The notes: generated from the sequence alone by a model not told the origin. Positions 7,469 to 18,737 are shown, counted from the first letter of the stretch. The stretch: DNA of 64,000 nt from Chelatococcus sp. YT9 (GCF_018398315.1 NZ_JAHBRW010000001.1:186001-250000), one strand, 5' to 3'. Translations and numbers: made by a program.

Positions 7469-9055
7469 TCACGCCGCCTTAGCGCTCTTCTGGTAGTCCT
7501 TCACGTCAGTGAAGGTGATGTCCGGCCAGCGGTCCTGCTCGTATTTCAGCGAGAAGGCGTTGGAGGCGAGGAACACCGGATCGCCGTCGAGGTCATTGGC
7601 GATCGAGGAGCCATGGGCGTTCAGGAAGCGCTCGTGCTCGACCTTATCCTTGGCCTCGATCCAGCGGCAGATGGAGAAGCGCGTCTGCTCATAGTCGATC
7701 GGCAGGCCGTATTCCGCCTGCAGCCGATCCTTCAGCACGTCGAGCTGCAGCGCGCCGACGACGCCGACGATGGCGCCGGAGCCGTCATGCGGCAGGAAGA
7801 GCTGCACGACGCCTTCCTCCGCCATCTGCTGCAGCGCCTCGCGCAGCTTCTTGGCCTTCATCGCATCGGTGAGCTTGATACGGCGCAGGATTTCCGGCGC
7901 GAAGCTCGGCACGCCGCGGAAGACAATGTCCTCGCCCTCGGTCAGTGTATCGCCGATGCGCAGCGTGCCGTGGTTCGGCAGCCCCACCACGTCGCCGGCA
8001 AAGGCCTCGTCCACGATGCCGCGCTCACGCGCGAAAAAAAACTGCGGCGCCGACACCGTGATCGGCTTGCCCGTACGCACGAGCTTGGCTTTCATGCCGC
8101 GCGCCAGCTTGCCCGAGCACACGCGGATGAAGGCGATGCGATCGCGGTGGTTCGGGTCCATGTTCGCCTGGATCTTGAAGACGAAACCCGTCATGCGCGG
8201 TTCGCTCGCCTCGACCATCCGCTGGTCAGCCTCCTGGTCGCGCGGGGCGGGCGCCATTTCGGCGATGGCGTCGATGAGATCGCGGACGCCGAAGTTGCGC
8301 AGCGCGCTGCCGAAGAACACCGGCGTCAGGTGCCCCTCGCGAAAAGCTTGAAGGTCGAATGGCTTGCAAGCTTCGAACGCGAGCCCCGCCTCCTCGCGCC
8401 AGGCCTCGATTTCATGAGCGGGCAAGAGCGTATCGATGAACGGATCATCCGGCCCCGACACCGGGGTGGGCGCCTCGTCGGTGTCGATGCGGCGCATGAC
8501 GTTGTTGCGAATGTCGAGCGTGCCCGCGAAGCTGCGGCCAGATCCCACCGGCCAGGTGACGGGGGCGGTGTCGAGCGCCAGCGTCTTCTCGATCTCATCG
8601 AGCAGCTCGAACGGGTCCCGGGTCTCGCGATCCATCTTGTTGATGAACGTGATGATCGGAATGTCGCGCAGCCGGCAGACCTCGAACAGTTTCTTGGTGC
8701 GCGCCTCGATGCCCTTCGCCGCGTCGATGACCATAATGGCGGAGTCGACGGCGCTCAGCGTCCGGTAGGTGTCTTCCGAGAAGTCCTCGTGGCCAGGGGT
8801 GTCGAGCAGGTTGAAAACGCGATCAGCATATTCGAAGGTCATAACCGAAGTCACGACCGAGATGCCGCGCTGTCGTTCGATGGCCATCCAGTCGGACCGC
8901 GTCTGGGCGCCGCTGCGCTTGGCGCGCACCTCGCCGGCCATCTGGATGGCACCGCCGAACATCAGCAGCTTTTCGGTGAGCGTCGTCTTGCCCGCGTCCG
9001 GATGCGAGATGATGGCAAAGGTGCGCCGGCGCGCCACCGGGGACGTCTCAGTCAT
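7469..9055 (-). CDS. prfC: Peptide chain release factor 3
   Basis: RF3 is the GTPase that ejects RF1 or RF2 from the ribosome after termination. The 528-residue product shows the G1 loop 'SHPDAGKTTLTEKLL' (residues 16-30), 'SVMTFEY', the G3 motif 'DTPGHEDFSEDT' and the G4 motif 'NKMDRE', followed by the RF3-specific domains 2 and 3. Length equals typical RF3. The open frame runs 72 codons further upstream, but that stretch is atypical and the family begins at 'MTETSPVARRRTFAIISHPDAGK', so 9055 is used. The opposite strand has a long open frame caused by GC-rich codon use, which is not a gene. Confidence 0.96.
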   Translation of the reverse strand: MTETSPVARRRTFAIISHPDAGKTTLTEKLLMFGGAIQMAGEVRAKRSGAQTRSDWMAIERQRGISVVTSVMTFEYADRVFNLLDTPGHEDFSEDTYRTLSAVDSAIMVIDAAKGIEARTKKLFEVCRLRDIPIITFINKMDRETRDPFELLDEIEKTLALDTAPVTWPVGSGRSFAGTLDIRNNVMRRIDTDEAPTPVSGPDDPFIDTLLPAHEIEAWREEAGLAFEACKPFDLQAFREGHLTPVFFGSALRNFGVRDLIDAIAEMAPAPRDQEADQRMVEASEPRMTGFVFKIQANMDPNHRDRIAFIRVCSGKLARGMKAKLVRTGKPITVSAPQFFFARERGIVDEAFAGDVVGLPNHGTLRIGDTLTEGEDIVFRGVPSFAPEILRRIKLTDAMKAKKLREALQQMAEEGVVQLFLPHDGSGAIVGVVGALQLDVLKDRLQAEYGLPIDYEQTRFSICRWIEAKDKVEHERFLNAHGSSIANDLDGDPVFLASNAFSLKYEQDRWPDITFTDVKDYQKSAKAA

Positions 9056-9136
9056 GACTTTATCTATGATCTTGGCAACGAGGGCCGCCGCGCGGCATTG
9101 GCGAGAGGCGTAGGCCCTCCGCGCCCAGAGATCAAG

Positions 9137-9168
9137 CCAAGAGATAGCCAAGAGATAAACCAAGAGAG
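9137..9168. repeat. Short tandem repeat CCAAGAGATA, three imperfect units
   Basis: Units begin at 9137, 9148 and 9160 (CCAAGAGATAG, CCAAGAGATAAA, CCAAGAGAG). They lie in the upstream region of prfC, 80-110 bases before its start. Length variation by slippage is conceivable. No regulator binding is known to me. Confidence 0.5.
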
Positions 9169-9270
9169 CAGGCTCCCGAGATTGGCGCTCTCCAAAACCG
9201 CACATCTCGTTGGTCTGACGCCGCGGGTTTAAGCGATCGCCTTGCTGGTTTCCGGTGCGCAGACCACGCA

Positions 9271-9420
9271 CGTCCTCCTCCCTTGGAAGGAGGCGCCGTT
9301 TCGCTCCCTCACCCCGGCGGGGAAACGGCTAGAGTGAGAGGTTGATCGGTGTTTCCCGGCAAGTGTCCCTCACCCGCGCCTGCGGCGCGACCTCTACCGC
9401 CGGGGGAGGTGAACGCGGCT
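9271..9420. repeat. Intergenic C-rich/G-rich palindromic repeat
   Basis: The stretch holds short inverted repeats around CCTCC/GGAGG and CCGCCGG blocks. On the opposite strand it resembles the segment at 39640-39775 (shared CACCTCCCC, CCGGCGG, GTGAGGG words). Both lie between genes. It looks like a member of a dispersed GC-rich intergenic repeat family common in this group. No coding content. Confidence 0.45.
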
Positions 9421-9533
9421 TGTCTTCCCGCATCATCAAGTCATTTGTGTTAATCCTGAACGTCGATCCAGCCTTGCGGGAACCGGCGCGGAGCCGCATG
9501 AATTGCCCCGAGAGGCACCCGAAGGACCGCGCC

Positions 9534-10442
9534 ATGCCCGATCTCGCTGATCTCTTCCCCGACTTTCAATCCCACTGGATCGATGTGGAAATGGGGCGCA
9601 TCTTCGCCCGCACTGGAGGCTCCGGTCCGCCGCTCGTGCTGTTGCATGGTTTTCCGCAGACCCATGTCTGCTGGCACCGGGTAGCGCCGCGCCTAGCCGA
9701 GCATTTCACCGTCGTCGCCATGGACCTGCGCGGCTACGGCTGGTCCACGGCGCCTGAAAGCGACCCGGCTCACGAAATCTATTCCAAGCGGGCGATGGGT
9801 CTTGATGTTGTCGCGGTCATGAGCGAGCTGGGGCATGCGCGTTTTGCCCTGATGGGGCACGATCGCGGGGCGCGGGTGGGTTATCGCCTGGCGCTGGATG
9901 ATCCCGGCCGCCTGACTGCACTCGTGCTTCTCGACATCGTCCCGACAATGGTGCAATGGCAGCGGATGGCGCGGGACGAGAGTGTCGCACCGCACTGGCG
10001 TTTTCTGGCAGAGCCCGCGCCTCACCCCGAGACCGAGATCCTGAAGAACCCGCAGCGCTATTTCGATGGGCTGCTGGCGGCTTGGTCGGGCACGGGGGAT
10101 CTCAGCGCCTTTGATCCGCGCGCGCTCGCCCATTATCGTGCTGCCAGCAACGAACCGAACCGGATCCATGCCTTCTGCGAGGACTATCGCGCAGGCGCGG
10201 GCCTCGACCGCGAACAGGACGAGGCCGACCTCGGCGCGGGCCGGACAATCGCCTGCCGGACCTTTCTCGTTTGTGGCGAGAGCTACCTCTCGGGTGGGGC
10301 CGGGCCGGCCTTGGCCGCGTGGCACAAGACCTTTGCGCCAGACATGACCGGAACAGGCGTTGCAGCAGGGCATTTTGTGGCAGAAGAAGCGCCTGAGGCG
10401 GTGATCGACGCCGTTATTCCTTTTCTCTCAGGTGACCAATGA
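9534..10442 (+). CDS. Alpha/beta hydrolase, probable haloacetate (fluoroacetate) dehalogenase
   Basis: A 302-residue alpha/beta hydrolase. The nucleophile elbow is 'GHDRGARVGYRLALD', giving Asp110 with Arg111 and Arg114 placed to hold a carboxylate. Asp134 ('LLDIVPT') and His280 ('AAGHFV') complete the catalytic triad. 'PHWRFL' (His154, Trp155) and 'CEDYRAG' (Tyr218) correspond to the His-Trp-Tyr halide pocket of characterised fluoroacetate dehalogenases, with almost identical numbering. It should therefore hydrolyse fluoroacetate or chloroacetate to glycolate. The ATG at 9534 follows AAGGA; the upstream frame extension lies in the repeat. Its stop overlaps the next start (ATGA). Epoxide hydrolase is the main alternative, but those have two Tyr instead of this pocket. 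Confidence 0.82.
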   Translation: MPDLADLFPDFQSHWIDVEMGRIFARTGGSGPPLVLLHGFPQTHVCWHRVAPRLAEHFTVVAMDLRGYGWSTAPESDPAHEIYSKRAMGLDVVAVMSELGHARFALMGHDRGARVGYRLALDDPGRLTALVLLDIVPTMVQWQRMARDESVAPHWRFLAEPAPHPETEILKNPQRYFDGLLAAWSGTGDLSAFDPRALAHYRAASNEPNRIHAFCEDYRAGAGLDREQDEADLGAGRTIACRTFLVCGESYLSGGAGPALAAWHKTFAPDMTGTGVAAGHFVAEEAPEAVIDAVIPFLSGDQ

Positions 10443-10900
10443 CGTCCATCCGCGATGCAACAAGCGATGACCTCAGAACGATCATCGGGCTGCTGGCGGA
10501 GGACCAGCTCGGCAGGACGCGCGAGATCCTGCCGGAGGACGTCTTACCCGCCAGCTATCTTGCGGCTTTTGCAGCCATAACATGTGATCCCAACAACCGG
10601 CTCATCGTCATGGAGGACGGGGGCCGGGTCGTCGGCTGCTGCCAGCTCACATTTATTCCCGGCCTGAGCTACCAGGGATCGACGCGCGGGCAGATCGAGG
10701 GCGTGCGGATCGCTGAGAGCCACCGCAACAAGGGGTTGGGCCGCGAGCTCATCACATACGCCATCAACGCCTCCCGCGCCCACGGTTGCCGCTTCGTGCA
10801 GCTCACCAGCAACGCTGTCCGCACCGACGCCCGCCGGTTCTACGAGCGCCTCGGCTTCGTCGGGAGCCATGTCGGCATGAAGCTCGACCTGGGCTCCTGA
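10439..10900 (+). CDS. GNAT family N-acetyltransferase
   Basis: A 153-residue GNAT protein. The acetyl-CoA loop is '[14 protein letters not shown]' (Q/RxxGxG/A type, about residues 97-110), preceded by the '[10 protein letters not shown]' strand and followed by '[19 protein letters not shown]', the usual motif B. The substrate is unknown. It overlaps the dehalogenase by four bases, so the two are co-translated and may belong to one detoxification or catabolic task, though GNAT partners are often incidental. Confidence 0.88.
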   Translation: MTSIRDATSDDLRTIIGLLAEDQLGRTREILPEDVLPASYLAAFAAITCDPNNRLIVMEDGGRVVGCCQLTFIPGLSYQGSTRGQIEGVRIAESHRNKGLGRELITYAINASRAHGCRFVQLTSNAVRTDARRFYERLGFVGSHVGMKLDLGS

Positions 10901-10991
10901 CGCTGCGGGGATGACAGCAGGGCCTGCCTGCGCTAGGACGCAGGGAAACGCGGACGGTCCCGCGTTCAGATTGTCATTACGGCGCCATTCC

Positions 10992-12488
10992 ATGTCAGAC
11001 CAAGCTAAAGCCCAGAAGCTTCTCGCCCGCCTGCCCCGCGGTTTCGGTGACCGCGGTCCTGCCGACGTGGCGGCGACCGAGCATATGCTGGCGAAGATCC
11101 GCGAGACCTATGAGCTCTACGGCTTCGAGGCGGTGGAAACGCCCTTCATCGAATTCACGGATGCGCTGGGCAAGTTCCTGCCCGACCAGGACCGGCCGAA
11201 CGAAGGCGTGTTCTCCTTTCAGGACGACGACGAGCAGTGGCTCTCGCTGCGCTATGACCTCACGGCGCCGCTCGCCCGCTATGTCGCGGAGAATTTCGAC
11301 GTGCTGCCGAAGCCCTACCGCAGCTATCGCGGCGGCTGGGTGTTCCGCAACGAGAAGCCCGGCCCCGGCCGCTTCCGCCAATTCATGCAGTTCGATGCCG
11401 ACACGGTGGGCGCGGCCTCGGTCGCGGCCGATGCCGAGATCTGCATGATGGCGGCCGACACGCTGGAGCGCGTCGGCATCAGCCGCGGTGACTATGTCAT
11501 CAAGGTCAACAACCGGAAGGTGCTCGACGGCGTGCTGGAGGCGATCGGCCTCGGGGGCGACGCCCATGTCGGCCAGCGCCTGACCGTGCTACGCGCCATC
11601 GACAAGCTCGACAAGGTTGGAGCCGACGGCGTGCGTGATCTCCTCGGCAAAGGCCGCATGGATCCCTCGGGCGATTTCACCAAAGGCGCAGGGCTCGAGC
11701 CAGACGCCATCGAGCGCGTTCTCGCCTTCACTGCCGCGCGCGGCGCTGACGCCATTGCCACCTGCGACAATCTCGATGCGGTCGTAGCGGGTTCACCCCG
11801 CGGTGCCGAGGGCGTCACCGAACTGCGCGAGATCGCTGCCCTGATTACCGCCGCCGGCTATGACGACGGACGCATCCTCATTGATCCCTCGGTCGTGCGC
11901 GGCCTCGAATATTACACAGGCCCCGTGTACGAGGCCGAGCTCACCTTCACGGTCCAGAACGATGAGGGCCAAACGGTGCGCTTCGGCTCCGTGGCGGGCG
12001 GTGGACGCTACGACGGCCTTGTCTCGCGCTTCCGGGGCGAGCCGGTGCCGGCGACCGGTTTCTCCATTGGCGTGTCTCGGCTCCTCGCTGCGCTCAAGGC
12101 TGTCGGAAGCCCGCTCGTGTCCGCGGCCGCCAGCCGTGGCCCCGTGGTCGTCCTGGTGATGGATCGCTCCGAGATCGGCCACTATCAAAAGCTGGTGGCG
12201 ACCCTGCGTCAGGCCGGCATCCGGGCAGAGCTCTATCTTGGCTCGTCCGGCATGAAGGCACAGATGAAATATGCCGACCGGCGCGGCAGCCAGTGCGTGG
12301 TCATCCAGGGCTCGGATGAGCGCGCCAAGGGCGAAGTGACGATCAAGGATCTCGTGCTCGGCGCGGAGCTCGCGGGCTCAGGCAAGGACCGCGATGATTA
12401 TCTGCACCGCCAAGCCGAAGCGCAGTTCGCCGTTCCGGAGGCCGATATCGTGGCTGCCGTGACCAAGGTGCTCGCCCGCCACGGCTGA
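10992..12488 (+). CDS. hisS: Histidine-tRNA ligase
   Basis: A class II aminoacyl-tRNA synthetase of 498 residues that charges tRNA-His. Motifs seen are '[10 protein letters not shown]' near the start, '[17 protein letters not shown]' and '[19 protein letters not shown]' (motif 2), '[12 protein letters not shown]' (histidine-specific A motif), '[10 protein letters not shown]' (motif B) and a C-terminal anticodon-binding domain. Length fits the longer alphaproteobacterial form. The start at 10992 ('[11 protein letters not shown]') is chosen by family alignment over an in-frame codon 81 bases upstream; the ribosome site is weak. It leads a hisS-hisZ-hisG group. Confidence 0.96.
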   Translation: MSDQAKAQKLLARLPRGFGDRGPADVAATEHMLAKIRETYELYGFEAVETPFIEFTDALGKFLPDQDRPNEGVFSFQDDDEQWLSLRYDLTAPLARYVAENFDVLPKPYRSYRGGWVFRNEKPGPGRFRQFMQFDADTVGAASVAADAEICMMAADTLERVGISRGDYVIKVNNRKVLDGVLEAIGLGGDAHVGQRLTVLRAIDKLDKVGADGVRDLLGKGRMDPSGDFTKGAGLEPDAIERVLAFTAARGADAIATCDNLDAVVAGSPRGAEGVTELREIAALITAAGYDDGRILIDPSVVRGLEYYTGPVYEAELTFTVQNDEGQTVRFGSVAGGGRYDGLVSRFRGEPVPATGFSIGVSRLLAALKAVGSPLVSAAASRGPVVVLVMDRSEIGHYQKLVATLRQAGIRAELYLGSSGMKAQMKYADRRGSQCVVIQGSDERAKGEVTIKDLVLGAELAGSGKDRDDYLHRQAEAQFAVPEADIVAAVTKVLARHG

Positions 12489-12594
12489 CGCGCAGGCATC
12501 TTTTCGCGTTCCCGCTAGCCGCCATTCACCCTTCCACGAGAATTGGGTCGCGCGTGACAGGCGCGCTTGCTAAAGACGCCTGCAGTGAAGGTGA

Positions 12595-13743
12595 ATGGGT
12601 TTCGTCATGCTTGAACTCGATCAGGCGAATGCGCTGGGTGCGCTGTTCGCACGGGCCGGCTACAGCCGGGTCGAGCCGGCTGTGTTGCAGCCGGTCGATG
12701 TCTTCCTCGATCTTTCGGGCGAAGACATCCGCCGGCATATGTTCGTCACCCAGGACGCCGCGGGCCGGGAGCTCTGCCTCCGCCCGGATTACACAATTCC
12801 CGTCAGCCGCGACTATCTCGCCTCGCCCGAGGCGGGGAGCCGGGCGTCCTTCAGCTATCTCGGCCCGGTGTTCCGCCTGCGCGCCGGCACCTCGGGCGAG
12901 TTCCCGCAGGCCGGCGTCGAGGCCTTCGGCCGGACCGACGCGGAAGCGGCAGACGCTGAGATCATGGCGCTCGCTCTCGAGGCGCTGGCGTCGCTCGGCA
13001 TAACTCATCCCGTGATACGGATGGGCGATGTCGGCCTCCTCACCGCGCTCCTCGACAAGCTCGATCTCGCGCCGCCGGTACGCCGCCGCGTGCTGCGGGC
13101 GGTCGTCCAGGGCCGGCTGGAAGCCGTGCTCAATGGCGAGGATGGCAGCGGCCGCAATGGCCAGGACCATGCGGGACTGCTTACCGCCATCGAAGGACAA
13201 GATCCGCAGGCGGCCCGCGCCTTCGTCGAGGACGTGATGGCGATCGCCGGCGTGACCAGCGTCGGCGGCCGCTCGGCCGGCGAAATCGCCGAGCGCTTCC
13301 TGGCGCGCGCCTCCAGCCGCAATGCGCAGATCAGCGACGAGCTTCGTGACATTCTGAAGCGCTATCTCGCCATTTCCGGCGATCCCGACACGGCTATCGG
13401 CGAGATCCGCGCGCTCACCCGCGACGCCGGCCTAGACCTCGACGCAGCGCTCGATCAATGCGAGGCGCGCACGGGCTTCATGGCCGCGCGTGGGCTCGAT
13501 GTCAGCAGCTTCGTCTTCGCCGCTGATTTTGCCCGCAATCTCGATTACTACACGGGCCTCATCTTCGAGGCGCACGATCCCGGCCGCCCTGAAACGAAAC
13601 CGATCGTCGGCGGGGGCCGCTATGACGGCTTGCTGAGCCATCTCGGCGCCAGCGAACCGATCCCGGCTGTCGGCTTCGCCATCTGGCTCGACCGGCTCAG
13701 CGGCGGAGCGCCTCGATCCACTAGCGCGGGAGACCGGACATGA
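12595..13743 (+). CDS. hisZ: ATP phosphoribosyltransferase regulatory subunit HisZ
   Basis: A 382-residue HisS-like protein lacking the tRNA-binding domain. It has '[17 protein letters not shown]' and '[13 protein letters not shown]' (motif 2-like), '[16 protein letters not shown]' and '[14 protein letters not shown]'. HisZ binds HisG and confers histidine feedback sensing. The ATG at 12595 has GAAGGTGA just upstream; a second ATG at 12607 is possible. Its stop overlaps the hisG start (ATGA), consistent with coupled synthesis of the complex. Confidence 0.9.
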   Translation: MGFVMLELDQANALGALFARAGYSRVEPAVLQPVDVFLDLSGEDIRRHMFVTQDAAGRELCLRPDYTIPVSRDYLASPEAGSRASFSYLGPVFRLRAGTSGEFPQAGVEAFGRTDAEAADAEIMALALEALASLGITHPVIRMGDVGLLTALLDKLDLAPPVRRRVLRAVVQGRLEAVLNGEDGSGRNGQDHAGLLTAIEGQDPQAARAFVEDVMAIAGVTSVGGRSAGEIAERFLARASSRNAQISDELRDILKRYLAISGDPDTAIGEIRALTRDAGLDLDAALDQCEARTGFMAARGLDVSSFVFAADFARNLDYYTGLIFEAHDPGRPETKPIVGGGRYDGLLSHLGASEPIPAVGFAIWLDRLSGGAPRSTSAGDRT

Positions 13744-14714
13744 CGGCGCCGCTCGTTCTGGCCGTCCCTTCAAAGGGGCGCTTGCAGGAAAATACCGCCC
13801 GGTTCTTCGCCCAGGCGGGCCTCGAATTCGTGCAGCCACGCGGCGCGCGCAACTACCGCGCGTTGATTTCCGGCGTGCCGAATGCGGAAGTCCTCTTCCT
13901 GTCCGCCGCCGAGATCGTGACGCAGCTCGCGGCTGGGACGGCGCATCTCGGCGTTACGGGCGAAGACCTGATCCGCGAGGAAATCTCCGACGCGGACAGC
14001 GTCGTTGAGTTGCTCACGCCGCTCGGCTTTGGCCAGGCTAACGTCGTCGTCGCCGTACCCCAGGCGTGGATCGACGTGCGCAGCATGGCCGACCTCGACG
14101 ACGTGGCGGCGGACCTGCGCCACCGCCATGGCCGGCGACTGCGGGTCGCGACCAAATACATCAATCTCACGCGGCGATTCTTCGCCGAGCACGGCATCGC
14201 CGACTATCGGATCGTCGAGAGCTTCGGCGCCACGGAAGGCGCGCCGGCCTCCGGCACCGCCGAGCTCATCGTCGACATCACGACGACGGGCACGACCCTC
14301 GCCGCCAATGCTCTCAAGATCGTCGATGATGGCGTCATTCTGCGCTCGGAAGCCAATCTCGTCGCGTCAGTGACGGCCGAATGGAGCCTGGAGGCGCAGG
14401 CCGCCGCCCGCACCATCCTCTCCCGCATCGCCGCCGAGGAAGAGGCGCGCACATCGCGACAGTTGCGGGCCGTGCTGCCGAACTTCGACGCGGCCCTTCA
14501 CGTGGAGATCGAAAGCCGCCTTGGCTGTCGCCTGCCCTTCGGCGGACCGGATGAACGTGGGCTCGTGACAATCCACGCGCCGGTCAAGAACGTCTTCGCG
14601 GTCGTTGATCTGCTCTCTGCCAAAGGCGCCGATCCTGTCACGGTGCAGCGCGTGGATGCGGTTTTCCGCGCCGCCAACGCCCTCTCCGACCGGCTGTTTG
14701 CGCGAATCGGCTGA
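13740..14714 (+). CDS. hisG: ATP phosphoribosyltransferase catalytic subunit HisG
   Basis: First enzyme of histidine synthesis, joining ATP and PRPP. Family features are '[21 protein letters not shown]', 'GVTGEDLI' and the PRPP-binding region '[16 protein letters not shown]'. The protein is 324 residues, longer than the roughly 210-230 of most HisZ-dependent enzymes. It ends in an additional segment ('[12 protein letters not shown]'-like region '[18 protein letters not shown]', about residues 275-295) that may be a small regulatory-type domain. It is fully coupled to hisZ, so it should still be HisZ dependent. Confidence 0.93.
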   Translation: MTAPLVLAVPSKGRLQENTARFFAQAGLEFVQPRGARNYRALISGVPNAEVLFLSAAEIVTQLAAGTAHLGVTGEDLIREEISDADSVVELLTPLGFGQANVVVAVPQAWIDVRSMADLDDVAADLRHRHGRRLRVATKYINLTRRFFAEHGIADYRIVESFGATEGAPASGTAELIVDITTTGTTLAANALKIVDDGVILRSEANLVASVTAEWSLEAQAAARTILSRIAAEEEARTSRQLRAVLPNFDAALHVEIESRLGCRLPFGGPDERGLVTIHAPVKNVFAVVDLLSAKGADPVTVQRVDAVFRAANALSDRLFARIG

Positions 14715-15039
14715 CGCCTTAGCTCGCACGGGCTGCGTCGATCCGTCCTGCCAGATGCCACGTCTTCGCCACGGAGGTGTGGCCCCTTCCGGCTTGGATG
14801 CGCCGGCCTCTTGCATTTTGCCTCTGGCGATTGGCGGCCGATATGGTTAACAACACGAGGAATATGAGATGCGGCGATCAGCAATAGGCTTGCACGAGGC
14901 GAACCGCTGATGACGGACACGTGATCGGACCAATGAACCTGATCATTTCCAATGGGATAGAGTTTCAGACCCCCTGAAACCGGCTTTCCCTGTGCGGTAT
15001 CATACTCTAAGGTCCGGCTGAGATTGGTTGGAAGAATCC
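14715..15039. other. Intergenic stretch between hisG and the META-domain gene
   Basis: About 325 bases. I see no credible open frame, tRNA or strong terminator. The promoter of the downstream gene should lie near its 3' end, but no convincing -35/-10 pair stands out. Confidence 0.5.
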
Positions 15040-15501
15040 ATGAAGTTTCGCTACGCTCTGATTGCCCTCTGCCTTCTCTCGGTCGTGCCCGCCCAGGCCC
15101 AGGAGGGTGGCTCCCGTGGTGGGAAGCCCCAGGAAACGAAGCAACAGCAGCCTCGACGCGAGAAGCAGTTTCCCCTCGGGGCATCCTGGGTGGCCGTCAC
15201 CCTGAATGACAAACCCCTGCCACGTGGCGCGGCGCGTCCTTCCTTCACGGTTGACCAGACGCTGCGCATGCGTGGTTTCGGCGGCTGCAATACCTTCTCG
15301 GCCACGGCCTACCCCTTGCGGGGCCAGACCTTCGCCGTTGGCCCGTTCGCGCTCACGAAGCGGTCGTGCAGCAAGGAGATCGAGGCTGCGGAGCGGGCGT
15401 TCTTCATTGCTTTGAGGACGGCGCAGCAGTGGGACATCGTCGGCGGGCAACTCGTGCTGCGGGGGCAGGCCGGTGTTGTGAAGGCTGAGAGATCACTCTG
15501 A
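15040..15501 (+). CDS. Secreted META-domain protein (HslJ-like)
   Basis: A 153-residue protein with a clear signal peptide ('MKFRYALIALCLLSVVPAQA', cleavage after AQA). It is followed by a short charged linker and a META domain ('LRMRGFGGCNTFSATAYPL', 'FAVGPFALTKRSCSKEIEAAE'). META domains occur in outer-membrane or periplasmic stress proteins such as HslJ; the function is not well defined. The two cysteines in GGC and RSC could form a disulfide in the periplasm. ATG 15040 follows a GGAAGA ribosome site; the in-frame TTG at 15028 is less likely. Confidence 0.8.
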   Translation: MKFRYALIALCLLSVVPAQAQEGGSRGGKPQETKQQQPRREKQFPLGASWVAVTLNDKPLPRGAARPSFTVDQTLRMRGFGGCNTFSATAYPLRGQTFAVGPFALTKRSCSKEIEAAERAFFIALRTAQQWDIVGGQLVLRGQAGVVKAERSL

Positions 15502-15832
15502 GGCTGACCAAGATTTGAGGATTGCCCCGCGTCGCTTCTCCCAGGATGGACGGCTCCCGCCCGGGATTCCGTAAGGGCCTCTCTTTCTGCAGCGGCAGGT
15601 TTTCCGGCTTCCCGCCAACGCCTTCACCGTCTCGGGCGACGCGGAGCCTCCCTTCCAAACAGCTCGCGAGCAGAATACGCCAAGGCTGCACCGGATGACG
15701 CGCGTGCATCAACAATCCGGCGCTACGCAGGACCTGCCTTAACCTTGTCTGTATCGCTCCTCATTTTTCGCGCATTTGAAGCTTACGCAGCTCCTTGACT
15801 CCTCTCAGGGACATGCTTATCTCGGTGGCGCG
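15502..15832. other. Intergenic stretch upstream of the groESL control region
   Basis: About 330 bases without a believable gene. The last part holds a candidate promoter for groES: TTGACT at 15795-15800 and a TATCTC-like -10 at about 15818, 17 bases apart. Nothing else was recognised. Confidence 0.45.
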
Positions 15833-15859
15833 TTAGCACTCCTCGACAATGAGTGCTAA
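15833..15859. promoter_or_regulatory. CIRCE element (HrcA operator) before groES
   Basis: Exact TTAGCACTC, nine bases, GAGTGCTAA. This is the classical CIRCE inverted repeat bound by the HrcA repressor, which is active when GroEL is free and released during heat stress. It lies just downstream of the candidate promoter and 56 bases before groES. Confidence 0.97.
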
Positions 15860-15915
15860 CAAGCCCAACAATTCAGCCCCCCATCCATGGTGGGTCTGCC
15901 GAGAGGAATAGATTC

Positions 15916-16203
15916 ATGGCTTTCCGTCCCCTGCACGACCGCGTGGTCGTTCGCCGTCTCGACAGCGAAGAGAAGACCAAGGGCGGCATCATCATTCCGG
16001 ACACCGCGAAGGAAAAGCCGCAAGAGGGCGAGATCGTGGCCGTGGGCTCCGGCGCTCGCGACGATAACGGCAAGCTCGTTGCCCTCGACGTCAAGAAGGG
16101 CGACCGCGTCCTGTTTGGCAAATGGTCGGGAACCGAGGTCAAGATCGATGGCCAGGACCTCCTGATCATGAAGGAATCCGACATCATGGGCGTGATCGGC
16201 TAA
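15916..16203 (+). CDS. groES: Co-chaperonin GroES
   Basis: The 95-residue lid of the GroEL chaperonin. It begins '[20 protein letters not shown]' and continues '[18 protein letters not shown]', the mobile loop that docks on GroEL, then '[14 protein letters not shown]'. Length is standard. The in-frame start at 15853 would fall within the CIRCE element, so 15916 is used. It forms an operon with groEL 83 bases downstream. Confidence 0.98.
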   Translation: MAFRPLHDRVVVRRLDSEEKTKGGIIIPDTAKEKPQEGEIVAVGSGARDDNGKLVALDVKKGDRVLFGKWSGTEVKIDGQDLLIMKESDIMGVIG

Positions 16204-16211
16204 TCGCATAG

Positions 16212-17927
<1,716 letters not shown>

Positions 17928-17949
17928 GGAAGCCCCGTTCATCAGCCAG

Positions 17950-17973
17950 CTTGGACAGGCAAACCTGTCCAAG
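17950..17973. repeat. Perfect 10-bp hairpin after groEL
   Basis: CTTGGACAGG, loop CAAA, CCTGTCCAAG, starting 22 bases after the groEL stop and before the intrinsic terminator. It may protect the groESL transcript 3' end or be part of a double terminator. Confidence 0.6.
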
Positions 17974-17991
17974 CCGACAGGACGTTTCGAG

Positions 17992-18019
17992 AAAGCGCGG
18001 CTCCGGCCGCGCTTTTTTT
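17992..18019 (+). terminator. Rho-independent terminator of groESL
   Basis: Stem AAAGCGCGGC / GCCGCGCTTT with a TCCG loop, running into seven T residues (18013-18019). It is well placed 65 bases after groEL. Confidence 0.92.
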
Positions 18020-18266
18020 GCGCCGTGGTCTCCCGCTGAGGTGACCTGACCGCCGCCGAGAAAGCCAAGCCCATGCGAGCGATGCTTATGGCCGGCCTAT
18101 GCTTTCAAGAATACTAAAGCTGTTACTTTGGACCAAGGCTCCGTCCAAGAAGAACGGACGTCACCCGCTGTGCGCTGACGGCAATACGGAAAGCGCGACA
18201 CTCAAAACGTCGCACGGGAATATATGTATAACGGCACTACTAATTATCAAAATTGAGGTAATAAGG

Positions 18267-18737
18267 GTGCTTAATCTCAGTAAAATTCCTAGCCGCGCCA
18301 CCTTCGAGGGAGATTTACCTACTTTCGTGGCGAGCGATGATCTTATCGAAATACCGTCGAGCGAATTTGACGTGATTGAACTCTATGCCGGAAACCACAT
18401 CGTTCCACTCACCGGAAATGTAAATACTCTTTATGGCGACGGATACGACGTTTTTGTAGCTACAAATGACACGAATTTTGCTTGGATCGATTACTTCAAC
18501 GAAGGCGACACGATCAACCTCTATGCCTTTGGCTTTACCGACAATAAACATGTCGTTGAAAACGCTAAAGACTGGGAGAATGACGAGGATCTGTCTGATG
18601 AATACCATTACACGGCTGTGACGATTACATCGCCATCCGGCGCCAAGGTGACGATTAACAACATGACGTTCGCCGACTTTGAAAAGAACGTCGACGCGAT
18701 CGTGGATCTGACACCGACGCTGCCTGACTTGGTCTAG
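18267..18737 (+). CDS. Unrecognised acidic protein with an RTX-like C-terminal strand pattern
   Basis: A 156-residue product if it starts at the GTG at 18267, which has TTGAGG eight bases upstream. The frame is open back to 18099, but that N-terminal stretch looks unlike protein. It is rich in Asp, Asn and Glu. The part 'FNEGDTINLYAFGFTD', then 'TAVTITSPSGAKVTINNMTF', resembles the pattern after RTX or serralysin-type repeats ('GDTIDLSAFG... ITSASGTTVTL'), but no GGxGxDxLx nonapeptides are present. Base composition is clearly lower in GC than groEL before it or the transporter after it, suggesting acquisition. Possibly a secreted or calcium-associated protein; function unknown. Confidence 0.55.
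   Translation: MLNLSKIPSRATFEGDLPTFVASDDLIEIPSSEFDVIELYAGNHIVPLTGNVNTLYGDGYDVFVATNDTNFAWIDYFNEGDTINLYAFGFTDNKHVVENAKDWENDEDLSDEYHYTAVTITSPSGAKVTINNMTFADFEKNVDAIVDLTPTLPDLV

Noticed and set aside
7613..9232. 539-codon open frame on the plus strand opposite prfC
   Set aside because: It is an exact antisense shadow of a GC-rich conserved gene, has no family motifs and no ribosome site.
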